Shown one piece after another: positions 50,156 to 61,429 of a DNA stretch of 64,000 nucleotides (positions within the stretch are counted from its first letter, which is position 1; every line of letters begins with the position of its first letter). The notes under the pieces are model-generated. The model ran no database searches, was not told where the DNA came from, and saw nothing but the letters and a program-made list of their open reading frames with translations. The translations under genes were made by a program, and so were the position numbers. Source of the stretch: an uncultured Spiribacter sp. (lineage in GTDB: Bacteria > Pseudomonadota > Gammaproteobacteria > Nitrococcales > Nitrococcaceae); NCBI GenBank assembly GCA_937884605.1, contig CALGDM010000028.1:78901-142900 (forward strand), given 5' to 3'.

Positions 50156-51985
50156 CTAGCGGTTATCAACCCGGGCCGCCCGCTCGGGGTCCACCCACCA
50201 GCTGTCCAGCGCCAGACCGTAGGGAGGGTTCTCGGGCGGCCGGCCGAAGCGATCCCAGTAGGCCAGCCGAAAGCGATCGATAGACCAGTTGGGAATGGCG
50301 TAGAAATGCCACTGCAGGACACGGTCCAGCGCCCGGGTGCGGGTGACCAGCGCCTCGCGATCGGGCGCGTCAATGACTTTGGCCACCAACGCATCGATGA
50401 CCGGGTCGCAGACCCCGGCGACGTTGCGACTGCCGCTGACCTCAGCGGCCTCACAGCTCCAGAAGTCCCGCTGCTCGTTGCCCGGCGACAGCGACTGCGG
50501 GGCGACATGCACCGTCATGTCGAAATCGAACTGCTCCATGCGGTTTTGATACTGCGTGGGGTCAACGGTGCGCACGCTCACCTCGGCCCCCAGGCGCTCG
50601 AGATTGCGCTTGAAGGGCAGGACCACGCGCTCGAACGATGGCGAGACCAGCAGGATCTCAAAGGCCATGGTCCGACCCGTTTCGACGTGCGTCAGCGTCC
50701 CATCGCGGACCGCCCAGCCGGCCTCGCGCAACAGCGCGAGCGCCCGGCGCAGGTTGGCCCGTCGTGAGCCCCCAGCCGTTGCCGGCGGATCGTAGGCCTC
50801 GGTGAACACGCGCTCGGGGAGCTGATCGCGATAGGGCTCGAGAATGTCGAGTTCGGCCTCCGAGGGCAGGCCCGTGGCCGCCAGTTCGGAATTCTGGAAA
50901 TAGCTGCGGGTGCGCTGATAGGCCCCGTAGAAGAGGTTTTCGTTGGTCCATTCAAAGTCAAAGGCATAGGCCAGCGCCTCGCGTACCTGCGGATCCTCGA
51001 AGATGGCGCGTCGGGTATTAAAGAAAAACCCCTGCATGCCCGCGGGCCGATCATGGGGAATCTCGACGCGCTTGAGCAGGCCCGATTCCACCGCCGGCGT
51101 ATCGTAGGCGGTGGCCCAGTTGCGGGCGACGTTCTCGCGGCGCAGGTGATACTCGCCGGCCTTGAGCGCCTGCAGCGCAACGGTGCCGTCGCGGTAGTAG
51201 TCGTAACTGATCCGGTCGATATTGTGACGGCCGCGGTTGACCGGCAGATCCGCCGCCCAGTAGTCCTTAACGCGTTCGTAGACAACGCGCCGGCCCTGCT
51301 CCACCGAGGCTACGCGGTACGGCCCGCTGCCGAGCGGCGGCGTCAGCGTAGTGGCGGTAAAGTCCCGATCCGCCCAGTCGTGGGCCGGCAGCACCGGGAG
51401 CTGGCCGAGGATCAGGGGCAGCTCGGCGTTGTCGGTGGTGGCAAAGTGAAACACCACCGTCTGCGGGTCGACCACCTCAACGCGGTCGACATCGGCATAG
51501 TAGGCCCGATAACGCGGATGACCATCCTCGCGCAGCCGCCGGAAGGTCCAGGCCACGTCATCGGCGGTGATCGGCTCGCCGTCATGAAACCGCGCCGCCT
51601 CGCGCAGATTGAACGTGACACTTGAGTGGTCGTCAGCCACCGCCATCGACTCGGCGATCAGCCCGTACTGGGTGAACGGCTCATCGAGGGACTGCACGGT
51701 CAGCGTATCGAAAACCCGGCCAATGCCCTCGGCCGGGGTCCCGCGCAGGATGAACGGGTGCAGGCTGTCGAAGGTCGAGGCGGCCACATTGGCGAGTTTG
51801 AGCGTGCCGCCCGTCGGGGCCTGCGGATTGACGTAGTCGAAGTGCTCGAACCCAGGGCCGTATTTGGGCTCGCCATGCAGTGCCAGGGCGTGCTCGGCCT
51901 CGGCCGCAAGGGCCTGGCTCGTGCCGATCAGCAATCCCAGCGCGATCGCCCGGACGGTGAGTCGGACGGCGTCGAGTGGCAGCAT
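50156..51985 (-). CDS. yejA: Extracellular oligopeptide-binding protein YejA
   Basis: A 609-residue family 5 solute-binding protein that delivers peptides to YejBEF in the periplasm. The ATG at 51985 has AAGGAG seven bases upstream and gives a signal peptide ending near SQALA-AEAEH. HALALHGEPKYGPGFEHFDYVNP (in outline) and YGLIAESMAVADDHSSVTFNLR follow. A 42-codon upstream extension of the frame is discarded. First gene of yejABEF, divergent from fabI. Confidence 0.94.
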   Translation of the reverse strand: MLPLDAVRLTVRAIALGLLIGTSQALAAEAEHALALHGEPKYGPGFEHFDYVNPQAPTGGTLKLANVAASTFDSLHPFILRGTPAEGIGRVFDTLTVQSLDEPFTQYGLIAESMAVADDHSSVTFNLREAARFHDGEPITADDVAWTFRRLREDGHPRYRAYYADVDRVEVVDPQTVVFHFATTDNAELPLILGQLPVLPAHDWADRDFTATTLTPPLGSGPYRVASVEQGRRVVYERVKDYWAADLPVNRGRHNIDRISYDYYRDGTVALQALKAGEYHLRRENVARNWATAYDTPAVESGLLKRVEIPHDRPAGMQGFFFNTRRAIFEDPQVREALAYAFDFEWTNENLFYGAYQRTRSYFQNSELAATGLPSEAELDILEPYRDQLPERVFTEAYDPPATAGGSRRANLRRALALLREAGWAVRDGTLTHVETGRTMAFEILLVSPSFERVVLPFKRNLERLGAEVSVRTVDPTQYQNRMEQFDFDMTVHVAPQSLSPGNEQRDFWSCEAAEVSGSRNVAGVCDPVIDALVAKVIDAPDREALVTRTRALDRVLQWHFYAIPNWSIDRFRLAYWDRFGRPPENPPYGLALDSWWVDPERAARVDNR

Positions 51986-52083
51986 TGAAAGGCTCCTTAT
52001 GGCAATCGTTCGCGGTGGCGCTTGGCCGCGACAGCGCTTTTGAGTAACGTACCGAGGATTATGACAGGGGCAAAGGGGTTCCC

Positions 52084-52884
52084 ATGGGTTTTCTTGACAA
52101 TCGCAAGGCACTGATCACCGGTGTCGCCAGCAACCGCTCCATCGCCTGGGGCATCGCCGAGGCCATGCACCGCGAGGGCGCGGAGGTTGCACTCACCTAC
52201 CAGAACGAAAAACTCAAGCGCCGCGTCGAGCAATGCTCCGAGGCCTGCGGCGGCGGGCCGGTGCTGCCCCTCGACGTTGCCGATGACGCCCAGATCGATG
52301 CCGTCTTCGAAACACTGGCCGACACCTGGGGGCATCTCGACATCGTCGTCCATGCCGTCGGTTTTGCCCCGCGCGACGAGCTGGAGGGCTCGTTTGTCGA
52401 GAACACGACACGCGAAGGTTTTGGCATGGCCCACGACATCAGTGCGTACAGTTTCATCGCCCTGGCACGCGGCGCCCGGCCGCTGATGCAGGGGCGCAAT
52501 GGCAGTCTGCTGACGCTCACCTATCTGGGCGGTGAGCGTGCGCTGCCCAACTACAATGTCATGGGTGCCGCCAAGGCCAGCCTGGAATCATCGGTGCGCT
52601 ACATGGCAAGCGATCTGGGCGCCGAGGGTATCCGCGTGAACGCCGTTTCCGCCGGTCCGATCCGCACCCTGGCCGCATCCGGTATCGGCGACTTCCGCCG
52701 CATGCTGGACTTCAACGCGGCGGCGGCGCCCATGAGACGCAACGTGAGCATCGAAGAGGTCGGCAATACCAGTGCCTTCCTGTGCTCGGATCTTGCCTCG
52801 GGCATCACCGGCGAGATCGTGCATGTCGACGGCGGCTTCCACTCGGTCGCGCTGGCCGGCAGCGCGATGGGCGACGAGGGCTGA
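52084..52884 (+). CDS. fabI: Enoyl-[acyl-carrier-protein] reductase (NADH) FabI
   Basis: A 266-residue short-chain dehydrogenase-type reductase completing each fatty acid elongation cycle. The NADH motif starts [20 protein letters not shown]. Active-site tyrosines and lysine are in [20 protein letters not shown], fitting Y-x6-K with the additional FabI tyrosine. The protein converges with ppiD (24-base gap). This is the triclosan target type. Confidence 0.96.
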   Translation: MGFLDNRKALITGVASNRSIAWGIAEAMHREGAEVALTYQNEKLKRRVEQCSEACGGGPVLPLDVADDAQIDAVFETLADTWGHLDIVVHAVGFAPRDELEGSFVENTTREGFGMAHDISAYSFIALARGARPLMQGRNGSLLTLTYLGGERALPNYNVMGAAKASLESSVRYMASDLGAEGIRVNAVSAGPIRTLAASGIGDFRRMLDFNAAAAPMRRNVSIEEVGNTSAFLCSDLASGITGEIVHVDGGFHSVALAGSAMGDEG

Positions 52885-52908
52885 GTCGCCCTCGTCCGCC
52901 GTCACCGC

Positions 52909-54822
52909 TCAGAGATTGCTCGCGCGAATCTCGACATCCGCCTGGTCGCGCAGTGCCGCGACCACGGCCTGCACGCTGGCCTGGCCATCAAGATCATTCA
53001 GGGTCTGCCTGAGCTGATTGCGCTGCTCCGCACCGACCTCGGACGGATCACCGGGCTCAACGGCCTCAACCACCACGGCGGCCCAGCCGCTCGCCAGCCG
53101 ACCAACGCCGGCCCGATCACCGCTGCCATCCGGCCCGCTCAGGCGAAAGCCGCGCTCACGCACGCCCGCCGGCAGTGACCGATCATTCCGCCCGCCCAGC
53201 GTGGGGGCGGTATACTGGGCCGCATCGATGCGTTCCGCCGCCGCTTCCAGCGATTCGCCGGCGTTCACGGCTTCGGCGATACGCTCGGCGTCGGCACGCG
53301 CCGCCGCGGTCGCCTTCTCATCCCGATACGCTGTAATCGCCTGCTCGCGGACTTCATCCAGCGGCCGAATCCGGGCCGATCGATAATCGGTGACCCGGAC
53401 CACGGCGTAACCGCCGTCATCCAGCTCGATCAGATCGCTGTTTTCGCGGTTATCCAGCATGGCGTCGCTGAATGCGGTCTCGAGCACCGCCGCATCGCCG
53501 GCAATACCCGTGTCGTCCGCCGCGGCATCAATCCAGTCGGTGGATCCAACATTGAGGCCTACCGCCTCCGCCGCAGGCTCCAGCGTGCCCGGGTTCTCGA
53601 ACGCCAGGGTCTCGAGGGTATTGGCATGCTCGGTCACACGCCGCTCGGCGCGCTCCATGGCAATGCTCTCGCGAATGGACGCGCGCATCTGCTCGAAGGG
53701 CGGCATATCCGCCACGCGCACATCCGTTACCTCGATAAGATGCCAGCCAAAGGGCGTGCGCACTGGCTGGCTCAACTCGCCCGGCTGCAGCGACCAGGCC
53801 GCCTCGGCGAACGCATCGGCAACGTCGGCCTGCTCGATCACCCCGAGCGAGCCACCCTGCGCGGCCGATCCCGAATCATCCGAGACCGCTTCGGCCACGG
53901 CGGCGAAGGACTCGCCCGAGCGAATCCGCTCGCGGGCGGCTGCGATGGCGTCACGAGCCGACTCCACCGCCGCCGGGTCGGCATCCTCGGGCACCGCTGC
54001 CAGGATATGCCGAACCGTGCGTGGCGCGTCTTCGCCACTGCCGCTGGCGCGCTCGTCGTAACGCTCCCGTACCGTGTCCTCCGAAACATCAATGGTCGAC
54101 GCAATGCCGTCTGCCGACAGCATCAGGTAGCTCAGCTGGACCTGTTCGGGCTCACGAAACCGCTCGCGATTGTCGTCATACCAGGCCTGCAGATCGGCAT
54201 CGGTTACCTCGATGGCGTCGCGGTAGTCCTCGGTCGCGAGGGCTGCCCAACTGAGCCGCCGCTGTTGTCCCTGCAGCGCGATCAGCCGTTCCACGGCCTG
54301 ATCCGAGGTAAAGGTGGTGGATTCTACCGCCCGCTGGAGCAGCGAAATCGACAGATCCCGGCGGATCTGGGCCTCATACGCCTCGGCCGTCAGATTGTTC
54401 TGCTGCAGGAGGGTCTGATACCGCTCCGACGAAAAACTGCCATCGACCTGGAACATGGACTGGCTGCGCACCGCCTGCGAGACATCCCCATCGCTGGCGC
54501 GCAGGCGTGTGTCGCGGGCGTAATTGATCAGCACCTGGCGATCAATCAGCTGCTCGAGGACCTGGCGACGCAGATCGTCAGTGCTGAACACCGCCGGATC
54601 GTACTGATCACCCAGCATGCGGCGCAGCTCGGACTGGCGCTGCTGATAGGCCTGATCGAGCTGGGTGCGGGTAATCTCGGCATCACCGACGGTTGCCACC
54701 ACCTGGGGGCCGCCATTGCCGACGTAGTTATACAGCCCGAACAGGGCGAAGGGGATCACCAGCAGGCCCACGATGACGTAGGCGATCCAGCCGCTGGTTC
54801 GATCTCTGATGGAGAGCAGCAT
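52909..54822 (-). CDS. ppiD: Periplasmic chaperone / peptidyl-prolyl isomerase PpiD
   Basis: A 637-residue inner-membrane-anchored chaperone. A short cytoplasmic N-terminus leads to one helix (about residues 13-33), then SurA-N-like regions and a parvulin domain (about 265-360, HILAAVPEDADP and PFGWHLIEVTDV). Further C-terminal domains are rich in Asp and Glu. In Escherichia coli PpiD works at the SecYEG exit with YfgM, also encoded here. It lies downstream of hupB and the tRNA pair, as in related genomes. Confidence 0.93.
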   Translation of the reverse strand: MLLSIRDRTSGWIAYVIVGLLVIPFALFGLYNYVGNGGPQVVATVGDAEITRTQLDQAYQQRQSELRRMLGDQYDPAVFSTDDLRRQVLEQLIDRQVLINYARDTRLRASDGDVSQAVRSQSMFQVDGSFSSERYQTLLQQNNLTAEAYEAQIRRDLSISLLQRAVESTTFTSDQAVERLIALQGQQRRLSWAALATEDYRDAIEVTDADLQAWYDDNRERFREPEQVQLSYLMLSADGIASTIDVSEDTVRERYDERASGSGEDAPRTVRHILAAVPEDADPAAVESARDAIAAARERIRSGESFAAVAEAVSDDSGSAAQGGSLGVIEQADVADAFAEAAWSLQPGELSQPVRTPFGWHLIEVTDVRVADMPPFEQMRASIRESIAMERAERRVTEHANTLETLAFENPGTLEPAAEAVGLNVGSTDWIDAAADDTGIAGDAAVLETAFSDAMLDNRENSDLIELDDGGYAVVRVTDYRSARIRPLDEVREQAITAYRDEKATAAARADAERIAEAVNAGESLEAAAERIDAAQYTAPTLGGRNDRSLPAGVRERGFRLSGPDGSGDRAGVGRLASGWAAVVVEAVEPGDPSEVGAEQRNQLRQTLNDLDGQASVQAVVAALRDQADVEIRASNL

Positions 54823-54838
54823 GGTTGGATTCCGTATA

Positions 54839-54863
54839 ACAAAAAGGCGCCTTCGGGCGCCTT
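54839..54863 (-). terminator. intrinsic terminator after tRNA-Asp
   Basis: On the minus strand an 8-bp stem (AAGGCGCC with GGCGCCTT; 54856-54863 and 54844-54851) with a CGAA loop runs into a T-rich tail. It lies between tRNA-Asp and the ppiD start, so it should end the hupB/tRNA transcript; ppiD then needs its own promoter. Confidence 0.8.
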
Positions 54864-54881
54864 CCTGAGGATGGGATTGTA

Positions 54882-54958
54882 TGGCGGAGCGGACGGGATT
54901 CGAACCCGCGACCTCCGGCGTGACAGGCCGGCATTCTAACCTGCTGAACTACCGCTCC
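54882..54958 (-). tRNA. tRNA-Asp (anticodon GTC)
   Basis: A 77-base tRNA with encoded CCA. Acceptor GGAGCGG/CCGCTCC. The anticodon stem CCGGC/GCCGG holds CTGTCAC, giving GTC. The T-loop is TTCGAAT. It is 12 bases downstream of tRNA-Val. Confidence 0.96.
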
Positions 54959-54970
54959 GTTCTTTCACCT

Positions 54971-55046
54971 TGGTGGGTGGTGAGGGGTTCGAACCCCCGA
55001 CATTCGCCTTGTAAGGGCGACGCTCTCCCAACTGAGCTAACCACCC
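54971..55046 (-). tRNA. tRNA-Val (anticodon TAC)
   Basis: A 76-base tRNA with encoded CCA. Acceptor GGGTGGT/ACCACCC with discriminator A. The anticodon stem TCGCC/GGCGA holds CTTACAA, giving TAC. It begins 14 bases after the hupB stop, too close for a separate promoter of the usual kind, so it is likely processed from the hupB transcript or promoted from within hupB. Confidence 0.95.
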
Positions 55047-55060
55047 CGATAAAGCGCCGC

Positions 55061-55333
55061 TTAGTTTACCGCATCCTTGAGCGCCTTGCCAGCCTTGAAG
55101 CCGGGCACCTTCGAGGCCGCGATATTGATCGACTCGCCGGTCCGCGGGTTGCGACCGGTCCGCGCCGCACGCTCGCGCACCGTAAAGGTGCCAAAGCCGA
55201 CCAGCGTGACCTGATCACCCTGGTTGAGCGCGTCCGTCACGGTGGCGGCAAAGGCATCAACCGCCTTGGTGGCGTCGGCCTTGGACAGGTCGGCCGATTC
55301 GGCGACGGCGTCGATGAGTTCAGACTTGTTCAT
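55061..55333 (-). CDS. hupB: DNA-binding protein HU-beta
   Basis: A 90-residue histone-like protein that bends and compacts DNA as a dimer. It opens [47 protein letters not shown] carries the DNA-intercalating NP arm, and it closes [15 protein letters not shown]. The lon-hupB-ppiD order is conserved in gammaproteobacteria. A TTGACA promoter lies in the 147-base gap from lon. Confidence 0.97.
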   Translation of the reverse strand: MNKSELIDAVAESADLSKADATKAVDAFAATVTDALNQGDQVTLVGFGTFTVRERAARTGRNPRTGESINIAASKVPGFKAGKALKDAVN

Positions 55334-55437
55334 GAATGGATCCCCTTCGAAATTATTCTATCAATGATCGCCCGTTCGACGGATGTATTGAATGCTATCG
55401 CTGAGCCCGTGTCACCACAACCGCTCAGCGCGGATTC

Positions 55438-55467
55438 ATTAAGCATGGCAAAACCGGCCGCTGTCAA
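55438..55467 (-). promoter_or_regulatory. sigma-70 type promoter for hupB
   Basis: On the minus strand a perfect TTGACA (55467-55462) is 18 bases from CTTAAT (55443-55438), giving a start near 55431 and a leader of about 100 bases. A second, closer -10 candidate (TAGAAT, just before the hupB ribosome site) has no clear -35. Confidence 0.45.
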
Positions 55468-55480
55468 ACGACCAACCCTG

Positions 55481-57898
<2,418 letters not shown>

Positions 57899-57912
57899 AG
57901 GAATCCTCTTGG

Positions 57913-57929
57913 GGCCGGGCTGCCCGGCC
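57913..57929. other. GC-rich hairpin between clpX and lon
   Basis: A 6-bp GGCCGG/CCGGCC stem with a 5-base loop fills the short gap. It lacks a T-tract, so it may set the relative abundance of clpX and lon mRNA rather than terminate fully. Confidence 0.3.
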
Positions 57930-57934
57930 GCGGG

Positions 57935-59218
<1,284 letters not shown>

Positions 59219-59259
59219 GGGCTACCTTTGTGCATGCCAGAAACAGTCAATTTCGACGA

Positions 59260-59279
59260 TGCCCGCTTTTGCGCGGGCA
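59260..59279. other. hairpin between clpP and clpX
   Basis: A 7-bp TGCCCGC/GCGGGCA stem with a 6-base loop lies in the 73-base gap between clpP and clpX. No T-tract follows on the minus strand, so partial termination or an mRNA processing site is more likely than a full terminator. Confidence 0.35.
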
Positions 59280-59291
59280 CGCAAGATGCCA

Positions 59292-59933
59292 CTACTCGAG
59301 CGGCAGCTTGCTGCGATCGGTCAGGACCTGATCCACCAGACCGTACTCACGCGCCTGCTCGGGATCCATGAAATTGTCCCGCTCGGTATCCTGCGCGATG
59401 GTCTCGATGGGTTGACCGGTGTGGTGCGCCAGAATGCCGTTCAGGCGCTCGCGGGTGTTGAGGATCTCGCGGGCATGGATATCGATATCCGTTGCCTGAC
59501 CCTGAAAACCGCCCAGCGGCTGATGGATCATCACCCGCGAGTTGGGCAGGGCAAAGCGCTTGCCCGCCGCACCCGCAGCCAGCAGCAGCGAGCCCATGCT
59601 GGCCGCCTGGCCAATGCAGACCGTGCTGATGTCGGGCTTGATGAACTGCATCGTGTCGTAGATCGCCAGGCCGGCGGTGACCATGCCGCCGGGGCTATTG
59701 ATATAGAAGTGGATGTCCTTGTCGGGATTCTCCGACTCCAGGAACAGCAGCTGAGCGATCAGCAGGTTGGCCTGATGGTCTTCCACCGGCCCCACCAGAA
59801 AGATCACCCGCTCCTTGAGCAGGCGCGAATAGATATCAAATGCACGCTCGCCGCGTGCCGTCTGCTCGACCACCATCGGCACGAGGCCGGTGGCCATCGG
59901 GCCGTTGTCGGGGCGCTCTTCGCTCATGTTCAC
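59292..59933 (-). CDS. clpP: ATP-dependent Clp protease proteolytic subunit ClpP
   Basis: A 213-residue serine protease forming the tetradecameric chamber fed by ClpX. The triad is visible: serine in [11 protein letters not shown], histidine in VMIHQPLGG, aspartate in DTERDNFMD. Start is GTG at 59933, overlapping the tig stop (GTGA), or ATG two codons later at 59927; AGGAG is 5 or 11 bases away respectively. Confidence 0.97.
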   Translation of the reverse strand: MNMSEERPDNGPMATGLVPMVVEQTARGERAFDIYSRLLKERVIFLVGPVEDHQANLLIAQLLFLESENPDKDIHFYINSPGGMVTAGLAIYDTMQFIKPDISTVCIGQAASMGSLLLAAGAAGKRFALPNSRVMIHQPLGGFQGQATDIDIHAREILNTRERLNGILAHHTGQPIETIAQDTERDNFMDPEQAREYGLVDQVLTDRSKLPLE

Positions 59934-61273
59934 TCTGACTCCTGACCGTTTGCGGTCTCGGTACTGTCCTCATCCTCGACGCCACTGGTAAGCGCGTCGA
60001 GACTCATGGGTTTTTCCGCGACACTGGCCCGCTCGAGCACCCAGTCAACCACCTGATCCTCCATCACCTGGAGCTGCAGGCTCTGCATGGCCTCCTGGTT
60101 CTGCAGGTAGTGCTGCATGACCTGCTGCGGCTGCTCGTAGCCAGACGCGATCTGCTGCAGCGCCGACTGCATGCGCTCGGGATCGATCTCGATATTGTTC
60201 GCCCGAACCACTTCGTTGACCAGCAGTCCCAGCTTGACGCGGCGCTGGGCCTCTTCTTCGAAGCGATCCGCCGGCAGGTCGGGATCGTCCCCGGCCGCAC
60301 CGGCCTGACGCATCTGCTCAAGGGTCTGCTCACGAACCTGCTCGATTTCCCGATCCACCAGCGTGCGCGGCAGCGTCATCTCGTGGCGCTCGACCAGCGC
60401 GTTCATCACCTGGTTCTTGATCCGACTACGAACCGCCTGGTCGCGTTCCCGCTCGAGGCTCTCGGCGATGCGCGAGCGCAGCGCCTCGATACCGCCCTCG
60501 ATGCCCAGCGTCTCGGCGAAGGCCTCGTCCGCTTCGGGCAGCTCCGGGGCTTCGACCTTTTTCATGGTCACCGCAAACTCGGCCTCGCGGCCGGCGATCG
60601 TGGTATCCGGGAAGCCGTCGGGGAAGGTATAGCGGATGGTCTTCTGCTCACCGGCCTGCATGCCGGTCAGCCCTTCCTCGAAGGGCGCGGGCATCTGGCC
60701 CTCGCCGAGCGTGATTTCGACATCCTCGCCCTGGTTGCCCTCGAAGTCCTCGCCGTCGACCTTGCCGTCAAAATCGATACTGACGCGATCACCCTCATCG
60801 GCGGCACGCTCGACGGGATGGTACTCGGCGTGCTGGCGGCGCAGTCGCTCGAGAATGCGATCCACATCCGCCGCTTCGATATCCACCGCCGGACGCTCGA
60901 GTTCAATGGACTCGACACCCTCGACCTCGATGTCGGGGATGACCTCGAAGCGGGCCTCGTACTCGAGGTCCTTGCCCGGCTCCACCGTCAGCGGCTGAAT
61001 ATCGGGCGTGCCGGCCGGTCGCAGCGACTCCTGTTCGAGCGCCTCGGAATAGGTTGTCCGGACCACTTCATCGAGCACCTCGCTACGCACCTGCGGCCCG
61101 TAGCGCTTCTGCACGACCTTCATGGGCACCTTGCCGGGCCGGAACCCCTGCAGGCGGACCTGACCGCGCATCTCGCGCAGCTTTTCATCGACCTTGCTGT
61201 CCACCTGCTCGGAGGGCACCTGGACTTTCAATGTACGCTCCAGGCCGTCGCCCGACTCCACCGATACTTGCAT
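59930..61273 (-). CDS. tig: Trigger factor
   Basis: A 447-residue ribosome-bound chaperone and prolyl isomerase. The ribosome-docking signature [12 protein letters not shown] is near residue 45. The FKBP domain (about 155-245) contains [21 protein letters not shown] in outline. A long helical C-terminal domain ends in acidic residues. It starts 18 bases downstream of tRNA-Leu(TAG) and leads into clpP-clpX-lon. Confidence 0.97.
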   Translation of the reverse strand: MQVSVESGDGLERTLKVQVPSEQVDSKVDEKLREMRGQVRLQGFRPGKVPMKVVQKRYGPQVRSEVLDEVVRTTYSEALEQESLRPAGTPDIQPLTVEPGKDLEYEARFEVIPDIEVEGVESIELERPAVDIEAADVDRILERLRRQHAEYHPVERAADEGDRVSIDFDGKVDGEDFEGNQGEDVEITLGEGQMPAPFEEGLTGMQAGEQKTIRYTFPDGFPDTTIAGREAEFAVTMKKVEAPELPEADEAFAETLGIEGGIEALRSRIAESLERERDQAVRSRIKNQVMNALVERHEMTLPRTLVDREIEQVREQTLEQMRQAGAAGDDPDLPADRFEEEAQRRVKLGLLVNEVVRANNIEIDPERMQSALQQIASGYEQPQQVMQHYLQNQEAMQSLQLQVMEDQVVDWVLERASVAEKPMSLDALTSGVEDEDSTETANGQESE

Positions 61274-61291
61274 TGCCTACCTCTGGATTTT

Positions 61292-61379
61292 TGGTGCGAA
61301 AGGCGAGACTCGAACTCGCACGGGGGTGTACCCCACTGGGACCTAAACCCAGCGCGTCTACCGGTTCCGCCACTTTCGC
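61292..61379 (-). tRNA. tRNA-Leu (anticodon TAG)
   Basis: An 88-base class II tRNA with encoded CCA. Acceptor GCGAAAG/CTTTCGC. The anticodon stem CTGGG/CCCAG holds TTTAGGT, giving TAG. A long variable arm (TGGGGTACACCCC) is clear. A leucine tRNA beside tig is a conserved placement. Confidence 0.95.
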
Positions 61380-61399
61380 GCAGTAAAACGTCATTGCGC

Positions 61400-61428
61400 A
61401 GTATACCGGCATGCCGCAGCCGGCAAAA
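61400..61428 (-). promoter_or_regulatory. promoter for tRNA-Leu(TAG)-tig
   Basis: Minus-strand TTTTGC (61428-61423) and TATACT (61405-61400) are 17 bases apart, giving a start near 61393, about 14 bases before the tRNA. The same transcript could continue into tig. Confidence 0.5.
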
Positions 61429-61429
61429 G

